Program-made: the position numbers and the translations under genes
NCBI GenBank assembly: GCA_023410535.1
Contig: JAEYPR010000014.1
Coordinates: forward strand, 49,223 to 113,222
Direction of reading: 5' to 3'
Length of the DNA: 64,000 bases
Origin: Bacillota bacterium
GTDB lineage: Bacteria > Bacillota > UBA4882 > UBA8346
The notes under the pieces: generated by a model
Told to the model about the DNA's origin: nothing
Seen by the model: the letters and a program-made list of their open reading frames with translations, nothing else
Database searches by the model: none
Shown here: in pieces, positions 52,423 through 60,797 of the stretch
How positions within the stretch are numbered: position 1 is the stretch's first letter
How the letters are laid out: each line of letters starts with the position of its first letter

Positions 52423-53229
52423 TTAATTCATTCCCGGAGCAAGCACTTCAATTGCGGTAGTTAATTGCTGAGATTTATCAACCTTATGTCGGTGCATGGC
52501 GCAGCTGGCGATTTCAACCAAGTCTTCGAAAGCCAGACCCTCGTCGGGATATTCGGCAACTCCGAAACTGACTGTGAGCGGACCGCCATTGGCCAGAATT
52601 AGCGACTGGACCTCCCGGTTTAACCGTTCTACCAACGACAAAGCTTGGGTGCGGTCGCTATGGGGCATTAGGATGACAAACTCATCTCCGCCATAACGGG
52701 CTAGCAGATCAGTGGAGCGGGTTTTGCTCTTCAAAAGTTGACTTAAGCTTTTCAAGGCCAGATCCCCAGCGGTATGTCCCAGCGTATCATTGATCATCTT
52801 AAAATGATCAATATCAATGAAGATCAGTGCCAGCTTCAACTGATACCGTTTGCAACGTTCGCGCTCTTTCTCAAACGCCTCCATCAAATAACGCCGGTTG
52901 TAAATCTCGGTTAAGGGGTCAAAATCCGCCATCTTGATCAAACGCCGCACCACAACAGCCAGCAACCCCAATGAAAAAATGGTATTGCCAAGACCCTTGA
53001 AGCAAAGTTCCAATACACTGACAAACAACGGGAAACGATAAAACTCATTCAAAAGGTCGAGACAAGTTCCGATCAATAATAGAATAATCCCGATAAACGG
53101 AACTAACCATAACTGCTTCCGGTACGAACGGAACAACCAAGTCATGGCGATGCTGGCGATCAGTACTGAAAGCAGCATCACAACTTTAAAATAAAAAATG
53201 ACATAAGGTAACTGATCTTTTAATGTCAA
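52423..53229 (-). CDS. Diguanylate cyclase (membrane GGDEF)
   Basis: 268 aa. About three N-terminal transmembrane segments (FKVVMLLSVLIASIAMTWLF, IGIILLLIGTCLDLL, GLGNTIFSLGLLAVVV) precede a GGDEF domain with YGGDEF and the product-inhibition I-site RSTD five residues before it. It makes c-di-GMP. No sensor domain is evident in the periplasm. Standing alone in the opposite context to the LPS operon. Confidence 0.85.
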   Translation of the reverse strand: MTLKDQLPYVIFYFKVVMLLSVLIASIAMTWLFRSYRKQLWLVPFIGIILLLIGTCLDLLNEFYRFPLFVSVLELCFKGLGNTIFSLGLLAVVVRRLIKMADFDPLTEIYNRRYLMEAFEKERERCKRYQLKLALIFIDIDHFKMINDTLGHTAGDLALKSLSQLLKSKTRSTDLLARYGGDEFVILMPHSDRTQALSLVERLNREVQSLILANGGPLTVSFGVAEYPDEGLAFEDLVEIASCAMHRHKVDKSQQLTTAIEVLAPGMN

Positions 53230-53361
53230 TGCAATCCCTCCGTGGGTTTTGCTTTTCTATTATTATTATCGGATTGAATAACCGCTGCAATTACCATTAT
53301 TTTATAGAATTTCATATTTCAGTACTTTTTACCCATAGGGAGGACTTAGGGCCTATAAAAA

Positions 53362-53410
53362 ACACCGTTGGAACGGGAAAAACGGCAGTTTTACCCAAGC
53401 CAAACGGTGT
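53362..53410 (-). terminator. Terminator of the ydfG-like gene
   Basis: ACACCGTT (53362-53369) and AACGGTGT (53403-53410) pair, enclosing a looped region. On the minus strand a TTTTTT run follows, so it is a rho-independent terminator for the gene ending at 53439. Confidence 0.65.
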
Positions 53411-53438
53411 GACTTGTCTATATTGATCATTCGCAATA

Positions 53439-54209
53439 TTACTTCCGATAGACCACTGTCCCGCTAGCCTGATGGGTGGCGGTTACGGTGACTTCGCAAA
53501 TCTGGACGTGTTGGGGCGCGTTAGCGCAATAGAGAGCAATATCGGCAATATCGGCGGCCACCAGCGGCTCGATCCCTTGATAAACCTGGTCGGCCCGCGC
53601 TTGATCCCCTTTAAACCGGACCACACTGAAATTGGTCTCCACTAATCCCGGTTGCAGATTGGTGACCCGGATCGGTTGGTCGACCAGATCCATCCGCAAA
53701 CCGTCGCTGATAAACTTCACCGCAGCCTTGGTGGCGCAATAGACAGCGCCGTTAGGATAAGCCTGGACCCCAGCGATCGAACCGATATTGATGATATGCG
53801 CCGGTTGACCCCGTTCGATCATTCCCGGAACAATCAGGCGGGTCATATAGAGCAACCCTTTGACATTGGTATCGATCATCGTCTCCCAATCATCAATATC
53901 ATTTTGATAGATCTTATTCATCCCCAGAGCCAATCCGGCATTGTTGATCAAAATATCAATCGCCCGCCACGCTGCCGGGAGCGCCTCGGCCATCTGTTTC
54001 ACGGCGGTCCGGTCCTGAACATCCAGCGGGTAACAGTAGACTTCGGTTTGATATTCTTGATGTAATTCTGCCGCGAAATCCTCAAGCTTCTTAAGGTTCC
54101 GCGCGGTTAAGATCAACCGGGCGCCATGTTGCGCGAAAGCCCTGGCGCACGCGGCGCCGATACCACCGCTGGCGCCGGTGATAAAGACGGTTTTGTTGGT
54201 GACTGGCAA
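53439..54209 (-). CDS. SDR oxidoreductase, YdfG-like
   Basis: 256 aa. Classical SDR: cofactor motif TGASGGIGAA, NNAG, and catalytic Ser-Tyr-Lys in SIAGVQAYPNGAVYCATKAA. It is close to the NADP-dependent 3-hydroxy acid dehydrogenase YdfG type. Sporadic housekeeping-type enzyme of uncertain substrate. Terminator follows at 53362-53410. Confidence 0.85.
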   Translation of the reverse strand: MPVTNKTVFITGASGGIGAACARAFAQHGARLILTARNLKKLEDFAAELHQEYQTEVYCYPLDVQDRTAVKQMAEALPAAWRAIDILINNAGLALGMNKIYQNDIDDWETMIDTNVKGLLYMTRLIVPGMIERGQPAHIINIGSIAGVQAYPNGAVYCATKAAVKFISDGLRMDLVDQPIRVTNLQPGLVETNFSVVRFKGDQARADQVYQGIEPLVAADIADIALYCANAPQHVQICEVTVTATHQASGTVVYRK

Positions 54210-54516
54210 ATGTCATTCCTCCCATATGTAACAGTTGCTTAGATATTCGCGTTTCCAACCAAAAATCCTGGCTGAATGGTCCACTTTTCGAATTCGTTAA
54301 AATATAATTGACAGTTTGTCCGCAGTCGGCGTTACTCTTAAAAAAATATGTCTCATTAGGAGGAATTTTACACCATTTATTAGAAATTCATTTGAAAGTT
54401 CGTTGCATACGGATTTCGATAGTATATCCCGGGAATGGAAATGCTCCGTCTGTAATGAAACATAAATAAGTCGTTAACTGCAAAGAAAACAAAAAACATG
54501 GGTGAAGGGGGAAAAT
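54210..54516. other. Intergenic region
   Basis: No gene seen. A TTGACA near 54310 has no good -10 partner at 17 bases. The lipoprotein gene has GAAGGGGG upstream of its ATG. Confidence 0.3.
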
Positions 54517-55242
54517 ATGAAAAAGGCATTAATTGTGGGGCTTATTTTATCCATTACAACAATGAATCTACTTGGATGCGGCGGTGGAAAAAAAGACAAA
54601 CCGGTACAAACAATCAAGTGGCAACCAGACGGCAATGGTTATACGCAGTTTTATACCAACGATGAAGCCTGTAAATACTGGAATTATTGGTATTACGGTT
54701 TTAACAAGGCGAATCCGATGAGCACGGTGACCATTGAAGCCAAAAAGGTCTCTGGCAAATCAACATTACCTTTCGGCATGGTTTTCTGTATGGATGACCA
54801 TGGTGAAAATGGGTACGGTTTTGTTATTGCCACCAATCAAACCTATTGCATTTTTAAGTTCATTGATGAAGAGATAACCCTCATTAGTAATTGGACCGGG
54901 ACCCCCTACATCTACTCCGATTCTGGAGCAATCAACGTTTTAAGTGTGACTCGAAACAAAACTACGGGCACTGTCTATTTTGATATTAATAATAATGTAG
55001 TTGGTTCGCTTTCCGATCTTGAATATTCCGGAGGTAGTTCAGGCTTTTTCGTTTCCGTCCAAGAAAATGAAGACTTCCCCAATAAACCGGTTGATGTTCG
55101 TTTTAAGGATGTGACACAATCGATGGCTTCCTTACGGCAAAGCAATTCCGGTCTCCATAAAACCGAAAGTAATCGTCCACCTCAAATCCCACAATTTAAT
55201 ACCGTGACTGAAAAGTTTGAAAAGATCGAACCGAAAATATAG
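54517..55242 (+). CDS. Putative lipoprotein
   Basis: 241 aa with a lipoprotein signal (MKKALIVGLILSITTMNLLGCG, lipobox LLGC, lipid Cys22). Mature part is beta-rich with WQPDGNGYTQFYTNDEACKYW and GYGFVIATNQTYCIF and has no recognised domain; the layout resembles a jellyroll or lectin-like domain. GGGGG lies 6 bases before the ATG. It is flanked by a large intergenic region, and no operon partners are evident. Confidence 0.65.
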   Translation: MKKALIVGLILSITTMNLLGCGGGKKDKPVQTIKWQPDGNGYTQFYTNDEACKYWNYWYYGFNKANPMSTVTIEAKKVSGKSTLPFGMVFCMDDHGENGYGFVIATNQTYCIFKFIDEEITLISNWTGTPYIYSDSGAINVLSVTRNKTTGTVYFDINNNVVGSLSDLEYSGGSSGFFVSVQENEDFPNKPVDVRFKDVTQSMASLRQSNSGLHKTESNRPPQIPQFNTVTEKFEKIEPKI

Positions 55243-55385
55243 CGTATCCCATCTCACATTCATTTACACCTAAGCTACCTAGAAATAGCTTCAATGTCTA
55301 TGTCGCTCCACCTAGCTTATTTTCTTAATTCGCTTGCGCGAGCGGAAGCTAGCGTGGACGACTACTTGCAATCTGACCACAAAAA

Positions 55386-55429
55386 AAATCCGCCCGAGCC
55401 ATTCCACTAAGGAACAGCCGGGCGGATTT
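55386..55429 (-). terminator. Terminator after the DUF2508-like gene
   Basis: AAATCCGCCCG (55386-55396) and CGGGCGGATTT (55419-55429) pair with an inner small hairpin, with a T-run on the minus strand. It follows the 55454 gene by 25 bases. Confidence 0.75.
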
Positions 55430-55453
55430 CCCCCACTTCCGCTTTTTATCTCT

Positions 55454-55783
55454 TCACCCCACCAAGCGGCAGAGTTTCTCAAAAACCGTATAGTCCATGG
55501 TCGGGGTGCCGCCCGCCAGGATCCGCGCTTTGGCCAAAGCCAGTTGTAAGCTGGCATAAGCCACTTGCCGTTCGAGATAATACAAATTTTCCAGCTGCGG
55601 ATCGGATAAATCGGAATGGTTATAACGGTTCACCGCCGCATCGTAGTTTTCAATGGCTTTCACCACTTCCGGATTGACCGGTTGCGGCACTTCCAAGACC
55701 GGTACGTCCTGGCCAAGCCAATCCTGTTTGATTCGTTGCCAAACGGCTTTTATTTCATGAACGGCTTGCGCCATTATTCCCAT
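55454..55783 (-). CDS. Small helical protein, possibly DUF2508 (YaaL)-like
   Basis: 109 aa. The helical middle (VVKAIENYDAAVNRYNHSDLSDPQLENLYYLERQ) has the spacing of DUF2508 (YaaL family), a small protein common in spore formers; I am not certain. No signal or membrane segment. GAGGCGG is 4 bases before the ATG. It stands alone ahead of a terminator. Confidence 0.45.
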   Translation of the reverse strand: MGIMAQAVHEIKAVWQRIKQDWLGQDVPVLEVPQPVNPEVVKAIENYDAAVNRYNHSDLSDPQLENLYYLERQVAYASLQLALAKARILAGGTPTMDYTVFEKLCRLVG

Positions 55784-56070
55784 TTTTCCGCCTCGCTTTC
55801 CAACGAAAGATATGCCGAATGCAATCGCTCTAACAAAGTAACACTATTAAATACGCTGAAACTTACCAAGAGATTCCTGTTTCCTTCATAATTTTTTAAT
55901 TGCCATTTATCTACAGCAATCGATCATTTATTCACAAAAAATTTTGTTGAGTGACTCATTGAGATCATTGATCCCGGATTACGTGAGCGACTGAAAAAGC
56001 GTACCATGATTAAAACGTCCGTCGTTTACCCATGCTAAATCTAACCCCATTCTTTAGCGTGGAGCAAGTC

Positions 56071-56970
56071 ATGATGCGATTTGGTTATTGTTGTATCGCC
56101 CTGGGCGTCCCCGATTGTTCGACAGCGCGGACAATCACGGTAAAAAATCTGGAAAAGATCGACCCGGCGCACCGCTGGGGGCGATTGGCCAACATCGCCC
56201 GGGCCAATCTGGAAAACTCCCGCCGGTTGGTCTGGTACAATCAGGCCCACGCGATCGGCCTCTACCGTTTTTCCTCCCAATTGGTACCGTTGGCGACGCA
56301 TCCGATCACCGCTGGCTGGGATTACCGCACTGAACTGCGCCTGGAATTGCTAGCCGTGGGACAGGCCGTTAACGAAACGGGCTTGCGCGTCTCAACCCAT
56401 CCCGGGCAATACACTGTCCTTAACACCCCGTCCGAAGCGGTTTGGCAAAACGCTTTGGCTGATCTGGAGTATCATCACCAAGTTCTAAGCGCAATGGAAC
56501 TACGCCAGAACGCCCGGATGATCGTCCATGTCGGCGGAGCTTACCACAATAAAACCCAAGCGCTCGACAGGTTCAAACGCCGTTTTGCCGAGATTCCCGC
56601 GGCGATCCGCGACCGGATCTGTATTGAAAACGACGACCGGGTCTTTACGGTACGGGATGTCTTGGGTCTGGCTCAATCATTAGCCGTACCGATGGTGGTG
56701 GATGTGCACCACCACCGTTATTGCAACCAAGGAGAGGATCTCCGGGAATATCTGCCCGCCATCTTTGCCACCTGGGGCGATGAGCGACCCAAGATCCATC
56801 TATCCAGCCCTAAATCGGAGCAGGACTGCCGCGCCCACGCCGATTGGGTCGCACCGCAAGATTTTCGGAATTTTCATGCCATCACCCCGACAGCGGAGGT
56901 TGATGTGATGGTCGAGGCCAAAATGAAAGACCTCGCGGTCTTTAAACTCCGCGAGGTCCTAGAGTTATAA
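56071..56970 (+). CDS. uvsE: UV DNA-damage endonuclease UvsE
   Basis: 299 aa. TIM-barrel UVDE family: MMRFGYCCIALGVP start, STHPGQYTVLNTPSEAVW, MIVHVGGAYHNKTQA and WVAPQDFRNFH, with the conserved metal-binding Glu and His in IENDDRV and VVDVHHHR. It nicks 5' to UV photoproducts and oxidative lesions independent of nucleotide excision repair, and is common in spore formers. ATG 56071 is chosen because GGAG lies 6 bases upstream; the frame from 56032 lacks a site. A hairpin follows at 56993-57020. Confidence 0.9.
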   Translation: MMRFGYCCIALGVPDCSTARTITVKNLEKIDPAHRWGRLANIARANLENSRRLVWYNQAHAIGLYRFSSQLVPLATHPITAGWDYRTELRLELLAVGQAVNETGLRVSTHPGQYTVLNTPSEAVWQNALADLEYHHQVLSAMELRQNARMIVHVGGAYHNKTQALDRFKRRFAEIPAAIRDRICIENDDRVFTVRDVLGLAQSLAVPMVVDVHHHRYCNQGEDLREYLPAIFATWGDERPKIHLSSPKSEQDCRAHADWVAPQDFRNFHAITPTAEVDVMVEAKMKDLAVFKLREVLEL

Positions 56971-56992
56971 TGGCAATGATGTCAAAAAATGC

Positions 56993-57020
56993 CGAGCCGG
57001 CCAAAGTTGCGACCGGCTCG
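56993..57020 (+). terminator. Terminator after uvsE
   Basis: CGAGCCGG (56993-57000) and CCGGCTCG (57013-57020) pair around a 12-base loop, followed by GTTTTTAAA. It ends the uvsE transcript. Confidence 0.7.
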
Positions 57021-57060
57021 TGTCAGTGTTTTTAAACAGGGAAACGTTAATAAACCAAAG

Positions 57061-57111
57061 ATTCGAACGATTCGCCCCGCGCCAAATCGGAGCGGAGTGA
57101 ATCGTTCGAAT
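57061..57111. repeat. 13-bp inverted repeat between convergent genes
   Basis: ATTCGAACGATTC (57061-57073) and its exact complement GAATCGTTCGAAT (57099-57111) form a long hairpin just after the 57129 stop. There is no T-run next to it on either strand, so it may be a stabilising stem, a terminator for the minus gene, or a small palindrome. Confidence 0.5.
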
Positions 57112-57128
57112 TTTAACCGCTCCCTTTT

Positions 57129-58826
57129 TTATCCCGCCGTAACCGGGAGCTTCGGGATGATTAACTTCTGTCCCGCCTCCAGCAGCTCCGGATTGACCAC
57201 CTGATTGGCGCGGACCAATGTTTCGACCGTGGTTTCATAACGCCGCGCGACATTCCAAAGGGTATCCCCCGGTTGGGCCACATAAAAGAGCATACTCGGA
57301 CGGGTCGCCGGATCCACCGGCAGCACCAGCGCGCAGTCGCGCAGCATCATCATAGCCCGTGGCGTCCGCCCAAATGCCCGGACCCGGATCACACCGGTCA
57401 GCCGCAACATCCGTTCACCGGTCATCTCCAGGTGGAGACTTTCTAAGGAGAGATGGGTCCGGAGCAATACTCCCGGAGCGATGCCGGGGAAGTCGATCAA
57501 TCCGGCAACCGGCAGTTCATTGCCGCTGGAGAATCCCCATTCCGCCATCGCCAACCGGGTGTCGTCACCCGAGTCCGCCATATAATAAAGTTGCAGATTC
57601 ATCATGCCTTCGAGCATGATTTTTCCGTCCCCGGCCTCCACCCTGACAGCGCTTGGCGCGCCGCGCCATCCGAGCAACCGATCCATCCCGGGTATTCCGA
57701 AGGGCAGATTGACATTGAGGTCCAGATCCAATTCTCCGGCCGCTTCTCCGAAATACTCTTCCAGTTCGAAGAGGTATTTCTGGGTGTCAATCAACTCGTT
57801 GCCGGAGGCGCTAACCTCCGACACTATCTCCCGGGTTACCACCCGGCTAACCGATACTTCCGCCTCAATTTTGATATTAGCGCGCAATTCCCGGTGGGAA
57901 GCCCGGTCCAGATCAGCCCGGACGACGGTGATCCGGGGAATGACAATGTCGGTATCGCTGATTCCCTCAAAATCCAACGACGTTTCAAAGGGGAGACCGT
58001 TGCCGGCGCTCCGGCTCCAGTCGTTAAGAAAGACCTCCGTCGGTTGACCGTCATCGTCACTACCCACATAGATCAATGAAATATCGAGGAACCCTTTCAC
58101 CACAATCTTACCGCGGCTAATGTCGCAGCTAACGCCGGACGGTCGCACCCCGTGCCGGACCACCCGATCCATGCCCGGTTTCAAATTCGGCAATAGCAAC
58201 GGAGCCTGAACCGACATTCGTTCTTGCCTGGTTCCGACCAATTCTTCCACTTTCACTTGTTCTTTACTGACCTGGCAACGGTCCGGCGGCGCGAATGCCA
58301 AATCTCCAACCACGCTGGCTGTTTGAATGCTGCGTGCGTGAATTGTAATATCAATCTGAATCCGGGCGATCACCCGGTCTTCGCTGTCTCTTTCAAACAG
58401 TCCGGCAACGGCAACGATGTCGACTTCAACATTGGTTTCAGGCCGGATGCCGGCAAGCGCAACGGTCTCTTCAAAAAAGATGGCCTCATCCTCACGCCAG
58501 CATAAACCGTGTTCCCGTGGCAGATAAACTAGAACGTTGCTCTCATCGTCATCCTGTTCCGCTGCGTCGTCCCGGTGCCGGCGCCCCTCCACTGCTTCTT
58601 CCTTGGTAAGATAGATCAAATAGGGGTGCAACAATCCAGAGACCGTGATCACATCCTCTCCCACCACATACTGCGGCGGCTCGGCTAAAAAGTCGCCACC
58701 CACCACCGTCTGTAAACGCGGCGCCTGCTCTGGTAAGAGTAACACCGTTTCCACGGAGATACGTTTTGAATAATCCTGGAGATAAAACGGATATCGCAAC
58801 GTATCGTATTGGCAATTAATACTCAT
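57129..58826 (-). CDS. Multi-SPOCS, LysM spore-envelope protein
   Basis: 565 aa. Several SPOCS (DUF3794) beta domains (for example QASVVGDLAF and VVGDDVITVSGLL, with at least three repeats) are followed by a C-terminal LysM peptidoglycan-binding domain (YVAQPGDTLWNVARRYETTVETLVRANQ). This combination is typical of spore-coat or cortex-anchoring proteins of spore formers, like SafA/SpoVID. It is highly acidic and stands as its own transcription unit. Confidence 0.85.
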   Translation of the reverse strand: MSINCQYDTLRYPFYLQDYSKRISVETVLLLPEQAPRLQTVVGGDFLAEPPQYVVGEDVITVSGLLHPYLIYLTKEEAVEGRRHRDDAAEQDDDESNVLVYLPREHGLCWREDEAIFFEETVALAGIRPETNVEVDIVAVAGLFERDSEDRVIARIQIDITIHARSIQTASVVGDLAFAPPDRCQVSKEQVKVEELVGTRQERMSVQAPLLLPNLKPGMDRVVRHGVRPSGVSCDISRGKIVVKGFLDISLIYVGSDDDGQPTEVFLNDWSRSAGNGLPFETSLDFEGISDTDIVIPRITVVRADLDRASHRELRANIKIEAEVSVSRVVTREIVSEVSASGNELIDTQKYLFELEEYFGEAAGELDLDLNVNLPFGIPGMDRLLGWRGAPSAVRVEAGDGKIMLEGMMNLQLYYMADSGDDTRLAMAEWGFSSGNELPVAGLIDFPGIAPGVLLRTHLSLESLHLEMTGERMLRLTGVIRVRAFGRTPRAMMMLRDCALVLPVDPATRPSMLFYVAQPGDTLWNVARRYETTVETLVRANQVVNPELLEAGQKLIIPKLPVTAG

Positions 58827-59026
58827 TTTTCTCCTCCTTTCTTTTTTTCAGTTCACTCCAGGCTAAGTCACCATTGTCATTTTCGCCAAACCCACCACCC
58901 CCCGTTCCTCCGTGTCGGAAGGAATACCTTGTCTAAACTTTAAAAACCTTAGTGAATTTATATGCGGGGATGACGCAGAAAATATCTGTCTTTTTCTCCA
59001 TTAAAGTAGACAGAGGCAGTTAGCGG

Positions 59027-59145
59027 GAGGCCACTGAAAAACCTTTTTATATTAAGATTGCCCTACAATATATTGATAGTCTAACGAAGGCTAATTACTA
59101 TATATTGTAGGGCAACCTATTGAAAATGGATTTTTTCAGTGGCTT
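59027..59145. mobile_element. Palindromic MITE-like element with 9-bp flanking repeats
   Basis: The element reads GCCACTGAAAAA at its left end (59030) and TTTTTTCAGTGGC at its right end (59143), with an inner ATTGCCCTACAATATAT / ATATATTGTAGGGCAA pair, giving a near-complete hairpin. It is flanked on both sides by the same 9-bp sequence AGTTAGCGG (59018-59026 and 59146-59154), the hallmark of a target-site duplication. It carries no gene, so it is a non-autonomous element moved in trans by a 9-bp-duplicating transposase. Confidence 0.65.
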
Positions 59146-59217
59146 AGTTAGCGGCATGAGGACAATATCAGTCCGCCTTCCCCTGACCCCCTCCCAGGAA
59201 GGGGAATATTTAAAAAG

Positions 59218-59265
59218 GCCGGAAGGAAAAGGCCGCAGCCCGAGGCTCGGCCTTTTCCTTCCGGC
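59218..59265 (-). terminator. Terminator after the LysM/GH18-like gene
   Basis: An 18-bp stem (59218-59235 against 59248-59265) around a 12-base loop, followed by CCTTTTTAAAT on the minus strand. It lies 57 bases past the 59322 stop. Confidence 0.85.
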
Positions 59266-59321
59266 GCAATACTCCAAAAAGTGATTGACCAAAGTAATTC
59301 ACAGCTTAATTTATTGGGTTG

Positions 59322-60602
59322 CTATAATTTCGACTCCGGCAACACCGCGAAACTCGCCGCGATCAAATCATTGCCTATTTTGCCTAACTGCGCATAATCG
59401 CGCAACACCAAACCAAGCAATTGATATTTGATGGGGAGTTTCATCAAATGCAGCCAATCTTGTTCATCCCGGAAAATGAGCGTGTGCGGCGCCCGCCGTT
59501 TTAAATAATTTAATTGCGACAACCCCGCGCCAACCCGGACTGCACTGTTCCGATGATTCATCGCTTGAAGCAAACGGACCTCCCGGAATGGAATCCGTTC
59601 CGGTGTTTGACCTTCGCCAGTCCAGTCCCAAGCCAGGCCATTCCCTACCCAAAGCACTTTGCCGTTTAATCCCATTTGAAGAATTCGACGCAGGGATTGC
59701 TCCGCCTGAATCCCACTGCTTTGATAGGCAACCGAATCAGCCCAATCCAACTGCGGTTCCAGCCCAACCCAACCGACTTCCCTTACTAACAACGGCAGGT
59801 TCAGCCAAAAAATTTTCTCCGGAAAACCGGATCTTTTAACTGTCGGCAAAGGTAATATCAGAAACTGCGGGGCAAGGTGATTCCGCTTCAAAAACTTGAC
59901 CAATTGCACCCATTGAAACACCGCTTCCAGCGGAGCATGGCGCAGATCCATTCCCCAACGGGACTTGGAGAGGTTTCGCAGCGGCTTTGCCCAAATCTCC
60001 CAGCGTTTCCGTTCGACCAGCAGCCGGTCCCAATCAGCGGTTTCGCCAGTTACAACAGGGTAAGCTCCCGGTTCGGAAGTTTCCGGGAGGCTCCATTCGG
60101 CGTCCGACCCGAAGCGGCATTCCCTGCCGATCCGGGCGGTATGTTGGAAGTCATCGGTTTTGACGCCGGGTTTCTCCCAAAGGAGGAGGGCCTTCTCATT
60201 AAGCAGCAACTTCATTCCCGGATAAAGCGAGCGTTGCGGATTGCCCTGCCCCGCAATGGTTCCCCAAGCGTCCGGATGCACTTGGAACACTTGCGAAATT
60301 GCTTTTAACGTCTCCTGAGGCTTAACGGTATAGATAATCCGGCCCGTCCGCCGGGCCGAATCCTGAAGCGCTTTGAGCACCTCCCGGCCGGCGCAACCAT
60401 CAACCCGAAGCTGAAAGGTCTTCTCAAACAATACGACCGCTTCCTCGGTCAACACGCCATACCAGCCGTCGCATTGTCCAAAATAAAACCCGCTTTTCTT
60501 TAACAACTCCTGCAATTCACGAACATCATTGCCAAAATCGCCAAAGCGTAAGTTACGCTTGCCTAATGGCAAATCGGTTGTTTTTAATAATTGCCATGCC
60601 AT
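59322..60602 (-). CDS. Peptidoglycan-binding/LysM/GH18-like spore protein
   Basis: 426 aa. An N-terminal PG_binding_1 domain (LRFGDFGNDVRELQELLKKSGFYFGQCDGWYGVLT) and a LysM (TVKPQETLKAISQVFQVHPDAWGTIAGQ) are followed by a C-terminal region (about 195-426) with the beta/alpha layout of GH18-like spore cortex hydrolases (SleL/YaaH type). The canonical GH18 DxxDxDxE motif is not visible, so it may be a degenerate, structural or carbohydrate-binding relative. It lies next to the SPOCS gene and likely functions in the spore envelope. Confidence 0.6.
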   Translation of the reverse strand: MAWQLLKTTDLPLGKRNLRFGDFGNDVRELQELLKKSGFYFGQCDGWYGVLTEEAVVLFEKTFQLRVDGCAGREVLKALQDSARRTGRIIYTVKPQETLKAISQVFQVHPDAWGTIAGQGNPQRSLYPGMKLLLNEKALLLWEKPGVKTDDFQHTARIGRECRFGSDAEWSLPETSEPGAYPVVTGETADWDRLLVERKRWEIWAKPLRNLSKSRWGMDLRHAPLEAVFQWVQLVKFLKRNHLAPQFLILPLPTVKRSGFPEKIFWLNLPLLVREVGWVGLEPQLDWADSVAYQSSGIQAEQSLRRILQMGLNGKVLWVGNGLAWDWTGEGQTPERIPFREVRLLQAMNHRNSAVRVGAGLSQLNYLKRRAPHTLIFRDEQDWLHLMKLPIKYQLLGLVLRDYAQLGKIGNDLIAASFAVLPESKL

Positions 60603-60712
60603 TATCCCATACCCCCGAGTATTACTTTATGTTTAAAACCGGAACATGGTGCCAAAGGGGGGGCGGGGACCCAAGCCGTTCGGAGTTTAAGAGGGATTTT
60701 TCAGAAATGACA

Positions 60713-60741
60713 TTGACAACAACGGGGTTACGGATTAAAAT
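60713..60741 (+). promoter_or_regulatory. Promoter of cimA
   Basis: TTGACA (60713-60718), a 17-base spacer and TAAAAT (60736-60741), close to sigma-A consensus. It lies about 57 bases upstream of the cimA ATG. The short leader leaves no room for a T-box. Confidence 0.75.
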
Positions 60742-60797
60742 TGACCTAATATCAACGGTAATGTCATACAATAAACAAATTTAAGGAGGCCGCCAAA

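Noticed and set aside
60603..60797. T-box leader in front of cimA
   Set aside because: The promoter leaves a leader of only about 50 bases, too short, and no T-box sequence is seen.
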